7,043 bases of DNA. It comes from Elusimicrobiota bacterium (GTDB lineage Bacteria > Elusimicrobiota > Elusimicrobia > Elusimicrobiales > Elusimicrobiaceae). Position 1 is the stretch's first letter. Each line of letters starts with the position of its first letter. The DNA lies in NCBI GenBank assembly GCA_031258375.1, contig JAIRMX010000151.1, positions 1-7,043 of the forward strand, written 5' to 3'. Made by a program: the position numbers and the translations under genes. Positions 1 to 5,693 of this stretch are shown piece by piece. Below the pieces are notes generated by a model. The model ran no database searches. It saw only the letters and a program-made list of their open reading frames with translations, and was not told where the DNA came from.

Positions 1-313
1 AATCCAAATTCAGTCCGGAATATTTCGGATCTTTCAAAGCGTCTTCGCGTTTCACTTTGGCAATTTCAAGAGGCACGCCGATAAACCTTTCAAGACCGCT
101 GTTAAGACCTTCGTCCACGCCGCCTACGACTTCTCCCTCTTCCACTATAACCGTTACGGGTTGCGGTTTAGATACCGCCGGTTTGGACGTTTTAGACGAC
201 GTCGTTTTGGACGACGACTTCTTTGCTTTTGCCTGATTTGTCTGAGCAAAAACAGCGACGCTTACAAACATTGACAAAACAAACATCGATACTAACAATT
301 TCGCATACTTCAT
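1..313 (-). CDS. Exported protein of unknown function, 3' partial
   Basis: The frame is open from the ATG at 311-313 to the left window edge, giving 104 visible residues and no stop. A clear signal peptide (MKYAKLLVSMFVLSMFVSVA, cleavage probably after V-F-A at residue 24) is followed by a Lys/Ser/Thr/Pro-rich linker at about 29-52 (KAKKSSSKTTSSKTSKPAVS), then a folded-looking segment with VTVIVEEGEVVGG and GLERFIGVPLEIAKVKREDA. The linker resembles flexible spacers of periplasmic or surface proteins. I do not recognise the family from the visible part. It has a perfect AGGAGG ribosome binding site and follows the small membrane protein by 27 bases, so it is probably co-transcribed. It could be an envelope-anchored part of the same machine or simply the next gene of the operon. 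Confidence 0.8.
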   Translation of the reverse strand, partial: MKYAKLLVSMFVLSMFVSVAVFAQTNQAKAKKSSSKTTSSKTSKPAVSKPQPVTVIVEEGEVVGGVDEGLNSGLERFIGVPLEIAKVKREDALKDPKYSGLNLD

Positions 314-319
314 ACATTT

Positions 320-325
320 CCTCCT
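320..325 (-). promoter_or_regulatory. Ribosome binding site of the terminal exported-protein gene
   Basis: A perfect AGGAGG on the minus strand sits 6 bases from the ATG at 311-313. A closer ATG at 315-317, in another frame, is only two bases from it, and its frame gives no signal peptide. Confidence 0.7.
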
Positions 326-340
326 GTCAGGAATTTCACT

Positions 341-646
341 TTAGTTTTGTTCTTCATCTTGTTTCGAAGATTCTTCAACTTCCTCTATTTCAAATTTTAT
401 ACCTTTAATGCCAAACGAGCAGAAAAGATTATAAATAAAGACCGTCAGAAGGCTCAAAACAAGCATTGCGGCGGTCAGCGAAATCACATTCATTAAAAAT
501 TCCAGAATGGACTTAAAAAGCGTATTGTCGGCCGAAAACTCCGGCAAAGCAAGCAAAACGCTCAGCAAAGAAAGAGAGAATACGGCCAACGGATACGCCG
601 AAAACACCAAAGACTTCAGACTTATATTTCTTATTTCAACTTTCAT
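341..646 (-). CDS. Small two-helix membrane protein, DUF3566-like
   Basis: The product has 101 residues. A short basic N-terminus (MKVEIRNISLKSLV) precedes membrane helices at about 13-34 and 52-78, and the C-terminal tail is acidic (EIEEVEESSKQDEEQN). The layout and the end of helix 2 (Y-N-L-F-C-S-F-G-I-K-G-I-K-F-E-I-E) resemble small DUF3566-type proteins, in which a Y-N helix end is followed by a G-G-I-like strand; this is pattern memory, not a search result. Both termini are probably cytoplasmic. No catalytic residues stand out. It has a strong ribosome binding site, follows the sensor by 19 bases and precedes the last gene by 27, so it belongs to the same transcription unit. It could be a membrane partner of the sensor or platform; function unknown. 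Confidence 0.78.
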   Translation of the reverse strand: MKVEIRNISLKSLVFSAYPLAVFSLSLLSVLLALPEFSADNTLFKSILEFLMNVISLTAAMLVLSLLTVFIYNLFCSFGIKGIKFEIEEVEESSKQDEEQN

Positions 647-650
647 TTTT

Positions 651-659
651 ACACCCCCT
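651..659 (-). promoter_or_regulatory. Ribosome binding site of the small membrane protein gene
   Basis: Minus-strand AGGGGGTGT lies within the 19-base gap after the sensor stop, about 4-8 bases before the ATG at 644-646. It is one of the strongest binding sites in the window and supports a genuine short gene. Confidence 0.6.
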
Positions 660-665
660 TAAAAT

Positions 666-1814
666 CTATTCCTTATTCGTCTTGTTACGTCCTTTATTCT
701 CGCCGGCATCCGGCTCAAGAACTATTATTGTTCTGACTATGCCTCCCTGCGATTTGATCTGCATTGTCTTTATCAAAAACGGTTTGCCTCCCGACTGCGT
801 CTTCGCGCGGTAAATTTTACCCGGGCTGTCCATAGCCTGCCCGACTATTTGCACGATTTCCTGCTGCGTTCCGCCAAATATATCCAGCAAATGCACCGGC
901 CCGTCGTTTTTAACCGGCAGCTCAAAATTAGTATGCATTATATTGTTGTTTTCGTCAACAACTATCGCGCGGCTGCCTTTGGGAATTGCTATCGCAAGCA
1001 CATACGACCACCATTCTTCCTCATAATTATGACGCTGCTTATCCAAAACTTCGCGTTCTTCAAGCTCTCTTTTAACCTTTGTCAAGAAATGCTCTAACGC
1101 GGCGGCAAGAGCGCCTATTTCGTCGTTTCTTTCCACAAAATCCATTTGAAGCGTTTTTGTGGAAATATTATCTATACTGTCGGTAAGATAAATTATAGGC
1201 GCGGTCACGTTGCGTATGACAAACATATAGAGAATAAAACCCATAAGCGCAAATATAACCGCCGCGCCCACGATATAATACATAAGCGCGGTATTTATCC
1301 GCTGTTTCACCTGTTCGCGCGAAATGTCAATGCTTATGACTCCGGCAACTACGTCTCCTTTAACTTTGAGCGGAATTGCTATTTCATACGCCATGCCGTC
1401 GTTTTTCATAACGACGCGGTGACGTTTAGTTCTAAAAGCTTCAAAAACGGCATCCGTCTCAAGATAGCCGGATTTGTCATAATCCGGCAAAGTCTGCCCG
1501 ATCAAATTCATATCTCTATGCCAGCGCACGGTACCGTTCGCATTAAAATAAACTACGTTTAAAATCCTCGCGTCAATATCCGACCATAATCTAATGGCGT
1601 CGTTTTCCGCAACCGTGACAACGGACGGCCTTTTTGTAAGCCCGTCTATTAAAACGCCGGCGCTGCGGCGCACGGTGTCTATAACCTGATCCTGAAGTTC
1701 GGCGTCGTAAGTATGTTTAAACATATTGAAATACAAAAACGCGCCCAGAATAATCGCGTATCCGGACACAAGCGAAAACCACAAAAACCATTTGATGCTT
1801 ATCTTTTTAATCAT
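666..1814 (-). CDS. Membrane sensor with Cache-like, HAMP and PAS-like domains, no output domain
   Basis: The product has 382 residues. Membrane helix 1 lies at about 8-30, an extracytoplasmic region at about 31-176, and helix 2 at about 177-199. The extracytoplasmic part contains VVYFNANGTVRWHRDMNLIG at about 87-106 and a late strand pair (IPLKVKGDVVAGVISIDIS), a pattern of single-Cache sensor domains. A HAMP linker follows at about 200-250 (RNVTAPIIYLTDSID, then ERNDEIGALAAALEHF), a short coiled coil runs to about 265, and a PAS-like domain spans about 275-367 (AIVVDENNNIMHTNFELPV). The protein ends with a charged tail. I see no histidine-kinase, GGDEF, EAL, PP2C or chemoreceptor signalling segment. 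The start lies four bases after the TPR gene stop, and no good Shine-Dalgarno is visible, so translation probably depends on re-initiation. It may sense a periplasmic cue and act through a protein partner; this is inferred. Confidence 0.82.
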   Translation of the reverse strand: MIKKISIKWFLWFSLVSGYAIILGAFLYFNMFKHTYDAELQDQVIDTVRRSAGVLIDGLTKRPSVVTVAENDAIRLWSDIDARILNVVYFNANGTVRWHRDMNLIGQTLPDYDKSGYLETDAVFEAFRTKRHRVVMKNDGMAYEIAIPLKVKGDVVAGVISIDISREQVKQRINTALMYYIVGAAVIFALMGFILYMFVIRNVTAPIIYLTDSIDNISTKTLQMDFVERNDEIGALAAALEHFLTKVKRELEEREVLDKQRHNYEEEWWSYVLAIAIPKGSRAIVVDENNNIMHTNFELPVKNDGPVHLLDIFGGTQQEIVQIVGQAMDSPGKIYRAKTQSGGKPFLIKTMQIKSQGGIVRTIIVLEPDAGENKGRNKTNKE

Positions 1815-1818
1815 AACG

Positions 1819-3147
1819 TTATCTGCTTGAAAGCCGTGCGTCTATATTTTTTATCCCAATATCGGCATCGGAATTATTAGGATTAAGCCGCAGCGCGGCT
1901 TGCCATTCCTCTTTCGCCTTTTCAATATCGCCGGCGTTATAATACGCGAGGCCTGCCTTGTATCGTTCTACCGAAGCTTGCTGCGCCTCAATGGTAATAT
2001 GATCGGGTTGTCCCGTAAGTATATTCGTAGGAAATTCGCCTTGCGGAATGGTAATCGGCTCCGGAGAATCGACGTCTGGCGGAAGTATCGGCGGCGGCAC
2101 AATCGCAGGATCCGGCTCTACCCCTAACGGCTCGTCTTTTTTCGTAACTTTTTTTACAGGCATTTTTTTACTTTCAAGCTCCGCTCTTTTTATAAGCCCG
2201 TTAATCTCGCTTGGGCTGCGCCCCCATTCTTTTGAGGCTTTCCAGTTGGCTATTGCCGTATTATATTTTTTGCCGCTGTAAGCCTTGTTGCCCGCATTAT
2301 AATATCCGTCCGCAATCTCCTTTTTCAACTGCATAGCGTATTTTTGAGTCTGGACTTCGCCGGGCTGGACTTCCATAGCCTTTTCAAATTCTCGGTAAGC
2401 GGCCTCGAGTTTGCCCTTAGAATAAAAATTGAAAGCATTATCCAAAAGTTTCTTGTTTTCTTCCTGCTTCATTTTCTTTTCGACTTCGGCTATTTTATCT
2501 AATAAATCCTTATCGTCTTTTTTTATCAAAAGAACGCTGTACCATTGGTTTAGAGCTTCGTTATAATCGCCGTTTTTATAAGCGTAATAGCCTCTGCGCG
2601 TGTGCTGGCCTGCTATGTCGTCGTTGACGCGCTTAACCCATGCCCGAGCGTCCGCCTCGTAAGGGCGGATAACGAGTATTTCCTCAAATTTTTCCCGCGC
2701 TTCCACTAGACGTCCGGCTTTATAAAGATTTTTACCCTCTTCGTATTTCATATTTACGATTTCTTGTTCGGAAATAGTGCCGTAAGTCGCCATACGGCCC
2801 GCTTCCGCAGCTAATGTTTTGGCTTTTGCCAAGCTCGGATCAATGCTCAAAATAACGTTTGCAAGCTCTTGCGCGCGTTGATAATCCCCGCGGCGATAAA
2901 GGTCATACGCGTTTTCATAAACCATTCTGAGGGTATAATTCTGTATGCGCTGTTTCTCAAGCTGAACGGTGGAAAGATACTGCTTTTTCTCTTCCACGTT
3001 CGAAATTGTGCCCAAGGAAATTTTCTGCAGGTCCAACATCATGCCGCCTTCTTTGCCCCTTTCGCGCATAGGCAGCCCCGTTTGCTGGGCAAAACAAACA
3101 TACAGCGAAGTAAAACTTAAAAACGCAAATAAAAATAATTTTTTCAT
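1819..3147 (-). CDS. Exported tetratricopeptide-repeat protein, possible TadD-like assembly factor
   Basis: The product has 442 residues. A signal peptide spans 1-20 (MKKLFLFAFL..., cleavage probably after V-C-F-A), with no lipobox at the cleavage site, so it is likely a soluble periplasmic protein rather than a lipoprotein. At least six TPR-like helix pairs can be read, near 76-105 (AYDLYRRGDYQRAQEL), 134-167 (EGKNLYKAGRLVEAREKFEE), 183-210 (GYYAYKNGDYNEALNQW), 235-265 (AFNFYSKGKLEAAYREFEKA), 281-305 (GYYNAGNKAYSGKKYNTAIA) and 394-427 (AYYNAGDIEKAKEEWQAALR). A proline- and acid-rich linker at about 338-371 separates the last repeat from the rest. Tad loci usually carry the TPR lipoprotein TadD next to tadC, so the position suggests a similar scaffold or secretin-assembly role, but TadD is generally shorter and lipidated. 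The TPR and export calls are firm; the TadD role is inferred. Confidence 0.85.
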   Translation of the reverse strand: MKKLFLFAFLSFTSLYVCFAQQTGLPMRERGKEGGMMLDLQKISLGTISNVEEKKQYLSTVQLEKQRIQNYTLRMVYENAYDLYRRGDYQRAQELANVILSIDPSLAKAKTLAAEAGRMATYGTISEQEIVNMKYEEGKNLYKAGRLVEAREKFEEILVIRPYEADARAWVKRVNDDIAGQHTRRGYYAYKNGDYNEALNQWYSVLLIKKDDKDLLDKIAEVEKKMKQEENKKLLDNAFNFYSKGKLEAAYREFEKAMEVQPGEVQTQKYAMQLKKEIADGYYNAGNKAYSGKKYNTAIANWKASKEWGRSPSEINGLIKRAELESKKMPVKKVTKKDEPLGVEPDPAIVPPPILPPDVDSPEPITIPQGEFPTNILTGQPDHITIEAQQASVERYKAGLAYYNAGDIEKAKEEWQAALRLNPNNSDADIGIKNIDARLSSR

Positions 3148-3152
3148 AAATT

Positions 3153-3158
3153 TCCACC
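3153..3158 (-). promoter_or_regulatory. Ribosome binding site that decides the TPR-protein start
   Basis: Minus-strand GAGGTGG, with AGGTGG at these positions, lies 5 bases before the ATG at 3145-3147. It begins inside the codons that follow an earlier in-frame ATG at 3160-3162, so that upstream ATG would place the ribosome binding site within the gene. The downstream ATG also gives a cleaner signal peptide (M-K-K-L-F). Confidence 0.7.
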
Positions 3159-3194
3159 TCATAAAACCGCGTAAAAAACAGGCCGCGCGGAAAA

Positions 3195-4076
3195 CTAAAA
3201 CGGCAAAGTGCCGCTGCTGAACATACCGGAAAGCATCGGCGACAACATTAAAATAAACACGACCGGGAAAATAAATATAAACAAAGGTATTAACATTTTC
3301 GTCGAAGCCTGCGCGGCCAGTTTTTCCGCTTTATTGAGACGGCGAAAGCGCAAATCCGTGGAAAAATTCCTCAAAAGGTCCACAAGACTCGTTCCAAGTT
3401 CGTCCGACTGCACTATAAGTCCCACGAAAGAACGTATGTCCTGCGCGCCGGTTCTGGCCGCAAATCTTTCAAGAGACTCTCTGCGGGAATAACCGAGCTT
3501 CGTTTCGTTAATAGTTTTTTCTATTTCGACTTCGAGCAGCGTTTTCTTTTTAGCTATTTTTATAATTCTTTCAAAAGCCGTCATATAATCAAGTCCGGAC
3601 TCTATTACCAGAGCCATTAAATCGACGAGAGTGGAAAAATTCCCGAGCATTTCTTTTTGGCGTTTTTCTATCTGACCTTTTATGCGAAAATCCGGCAGCA
3701 AAAAAGCAAGCGGAAATATGAACAGCATCCAAGGAGAAAAAAACAATATTGAAACCAATATGGGCACAAATATCGCAAAATATATTTTCTGAAATAAAAT
3801 ATCGACCGGCTGAGGCTTAACCGGGCTGCCAAGCAGCATAGTCATTTCTTCCAGCGGTTCGCGCAATTTAAAGGTTTTGAGCAGGAAAAGCGCGAAGCGG
3901 TCCATGGGTTTGGCGGGATTAAGGCGAGCAAAAGACGAAGTCGATTTTATCTGCCTTGCTTCCAGATCGGATATTGCTTCGCCCGCTTCCGTAGAAGTTG
4001 CAAGGTTCATAATCAGCCAAAATACACTAATTGCCCCCATAGCCGCAACTCCCAAAGCCAGATAATGCAAACTCAT
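3195..4076 (-). CDS. tadC: TadC-like pilus platform protein (T2SSF domain)
   Basis: This is the second inner-membrane platform subunit, which in Tad systems pairs with TadB above the CpaF hexamer. Its 293 residues are within the normal TadC range. A membrane helix lies at about 5-27, a cytoplasmic linker at 28-95, a hydrophobic hairpin or double helix at about 98-128 (IYFAIFVPILVSILFF then LFIFPLAFLL), the T2SSF domain at about 147-260 (LVDLMALVIESGLDYMTAFE, then the SDELGTSLVDLLRN motif typical of TadC), and a C-terminal membrane helix at about 261-285. The start is fixed by the four-base ATGA overlap with tadB and a GGGAG ribosome binding site. It differs from tadB in having no signal peptide or exported domain, so the extra domain is specific to the TadB partner. 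TadC is the natural call from position and motifs; the family allows some B/C ambiguity. Confidence 0.93.
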   Translation of the reverse strand: MSLHYLALGVAAMGAISVFWLIMNLATSTEAGEAISDLEARQIKSTSSFARLNPAKPMDRFALFLLKTFKLREPLEEMTMLLGSPVKPQPVDILFQKIYFAIFVPILVSILFFSPWMLFIFPLAFLLPDFRIKGQIEKRQKEMLGNFSTLVDLMALVIESGLDYMTAFERIIKIAKKKTLLEVEIEKTINETKLGYSRRESLERFAARTGAQDIRSFVGLIVQSDELGTSLVDLLRNFSTDLRFRRLNKAEKLAAQASTKMLIPLFIFIFPVVFILMLSPMLSGMFSSGTLPF

Positions 4077-5680
4077 ACTTTTATGTCTCCCATTTTATTA
4101 ACCATCTTAATTCCCAAAAATATCCATATAATACAAAACAAAAGAACGCCAAGTCCTACGGGCTTTGTATAAAAGGCTATCATAGTGTCGGGTTGAAACA
4201 TGAACATCACGCCGACCATTATCCACGGCATTATGCCCACGACTATAGCCTGTATGCGCTGCTGCGCGGTCATAGCCTGCAATTTCTCCTCGAGTTTGCT
4301 TTCTTCGCGTATGCTTTCTACGATGCGGTCAAAAATCTTAGTGAGATTTCCTCCCACCTGACGCTGTAGTATTATAGCCTTTATCATATATGAAAGCAGT
4401 CTTGATTCAACGCGCTCTTCCATACCCTCAAGAGCGGTTTCAAACGGAGAGCCGAGCTTGTAATTTTTGACTATAAGCCCGAACTCGTCGGATATTGGCG
4501 GGCGCAAATCGTGCGAGACTAATTCAAAACCCTGCACTATATCCATACCGGATTTAAGAGAATTCGAAAGCAAAATAAGCGCGTCCATAAGCTGCGCGTT
4601 TACTTTCGCGCCGCGCCGGCGTTTGAGTATTCCAAGAAAAACGGCCGGCATTTTTAAAGATATATAAAGCCCCGCCAGAAAACAAAAGATAAATACGACA
4701 AATCCCATAAAGCCGCCTATTCCTAAGCCAAACAGGCTTCCCGCAACAATAAATATCCCCAAAGTCCCAAATACGATATATTTTACGTCAATATCCAAAA
4801 ACTGACGGCTGTAATCATCAGCCCACGACGAGGATTTCTGAATATACCTTCTCACGGCTATATTTATTTTTTCGTCTTTGTCCGATAAGAATTTAAATAC
4901 GCCGAAGAAAACCGCCATAGTGCCCAGCATCTGAAGCAATACTACCAACACTATATTGCTTCTGCCCGGTTTGGCCTCTTGCGGCATTACCGGAGCGGGA
5001 CTTTCCAGTAAATCGCTGAACAAACTATTAGAAAGCACCGCTATGGCTAAAATTGAACGGCGGAATTTTATATCTCCTTGTCCTATAGGAGACAGCCACG
5101 CTTCGGCAACGCCGTCCATCTCGCTGTTTATAAGTTTAAGAGTAGCCAGAAAACCGCGGCCGCGGCCGTCCATACTGTCTCGCACGTTATGAGCAATAAC
5201 GTCGGGATTTATGTTCAATCTGTCTAAATCAATCAAAAAATTTACGCGTATTTGCCCGAACTGGGTAATATTTTGACGCGGCGTTAAATCAGAACCGCTG
5301 TTTACTTGCATGGCAAGTTGAAGCGTCATGTATAATTTTTCAAAAACTCTACGCCATATCTCGGCTTCGCTAAAAACCTCCCTGGCGCCGTTATCAAGAG
5401 TCACCTGCCAACCTTTATATCTTTCCATTTCGGAAAGCTTGTCCTTAAGCCATGCGGGAGGAGCTATTTCTTTGGCGGATAAGCACGCCGCCGAGACTTT
5501 CTTGCTTTCAAAAGGACGCGTCATATCAAAAAAAGCGTTTAAAACAAACAGCCTTTCCATCGCGCAGTCTATATATTCGGCCTGCTTTTGGGAAAATACG
5601 TCTTTTTGCTGCGCAAAAACGCAGCATTGCGCAAATCCCAAAATAAACGGCAATAATATAATTTTAGCGGCTGATTTCAT
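4073..5680 (-). CDS. tadB: TadB-like pilus platform protein with an N-terminal exported domain
   Basis: This is an inner-membrane platform protein of the T2SSF (GspF/TadB) family, which the CpaF ATPase is thought to drive. The product has 535 residues, whereas ordinary TadB is roughly 280-330. From the chosen ATG: a signal peptide at 1-24 (KIILLPFILGF core, cleavage likely after C-V-F-A); an extra soluble, mostly helical region about 26-240 with Cys39 and Cys66; a membrane helix about 243-265; a charged stretch 266-298; helices about 299-320 and 322-345; the T2SSF domain about 360-475 (LMDALILLSNSLKSGMDIVQ, later RQVGGNLTKIFD); then helices about 476-497 and 507-527. Positive-inside logic fits an extracytoplasmic N-terminal region and a cytoplasmic T2SSF domain. 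It sits between cpaF and tadC, as expected for TadB, and its TGA overlaps the tadC ATG. The C-terminal half is secure; I do not recognise the N-terminal region. Confidence 0.9.
   Translation of the reverse strand: MKSAAKIILLPFILGFAQCCVFAQQKDVFSQKQAEYIDCAMERLFVLNAFFDMTRPFESKKVSAACLSAKEIAPPAWLKDKLSEMERYKGWQVTLDNGAREVFSEAEIWRRVFEKLYMTLQLAMQVNSGSDLTPRQNITQFGQIRVNFLIDLDRLNINPDVIAHNVRDSMDGRGRGFLATLKLINSEMDGVAEAWLSPIGQGDIKFRRSILAIAVLSNSLFSDLLESPAPVMPQEAKPGRSNIVLVVLLQMLGTMAVFFGVFKFLSDKDEKINIAVRRYIQKSSSWADDYSRQFLDIDVKYIVFGTLGIFIVAGSLFGLGIGGFMGFVVFIFCFLAGLYISLKMPAVFLGILKRRRGAKVNAQLMDALILLSNSLKSGMDIVQGFELVSHDLRPPISDEFGLIVKNYKLGSPFETALEGMEERVESRLLSYMIKAIILQRQVGGNLTKIFDRIVESIREESKLEEKLQAMTAQQRIQAIVVGIMPWIMVGVMFMFQPDTMIAFYTKPVGLGVLLFCIIWIFLGIKMVNKMGDIKV
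4087..4091 (-). promoter_or_regulatory. Ribosome binding site of the tadC-like gene
   Basis: GGGAG on the minus strand lies inside the last codons of tadB, about 10 bases before the tadC ATG. Together with the ATGA stop/start overlap it indicates coupled translation of the two platform proteins. Confidence 0.55.
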
Positions 5681-5687
5681 AAAAAAA

Positions 5688-5693
5688 CCTTTT
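5688..5693 (-). promoter_or_regulatory. Ribosome binding site of the tadB-like gene
   Basis: Minus-strand AAAAGG lies directly after the cpaF TAA stop and 7 bases before the ATG at 5678-5680. It supports this ATG over an in-frame ATG at 5851, which would overlap cpaF by about 158 bases and add 57 basic residues in front of a clear signal peptide. Confidence 0.6.

Noticed and set aside
322..332. A short inverted repeat, TCCTG-T-CAGGA, beside the last ribosome binding site
   Set aside because: With a loop of 1-3 bases and a stem of 4-5, it is too weak to be a terminator or a convincing translational switch, and it is likely chance.
1146..1562. A 138-codon open frame on the plus strand
   Set aside because: It is antisense to the Cache-like and HAMP parts of the sensor, with a composition typical of an out-of-frame translation.
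666..1814. Calling the sensor a histidine kinase or chemoreceptor
   Set aside because: No H-box, ATP-binding motifs or chemoreceptor hairpin are present; the protein ends after the PAS-like region.
3167..3190. A CCGCG/CGCGG inverted pair in the tadC-TPR gap
   Set aside because: The stem is only five bases with a 14-base loop, and no T run follows it in the direction of transcription, so it is not supported as a terminator.
5154..5165. A perfect 12-base palindrome, CCGCGGCCGCGG
   Set aside because: It encodes alternating Gly-Arg codons in the TadB-like exported region. It is explained by coding sequence and has no loop or second copy suggesting a regulatory site.
5615..5626. A lipoprotein cleavage site at the Cys-Cys of the TadB-like signal peptide
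   Set aside because: The residues before each Cys (F-A-Q-C, A-Q-C-C) do not fit a lipobox. Cleavage after V-F-A is more plausible.
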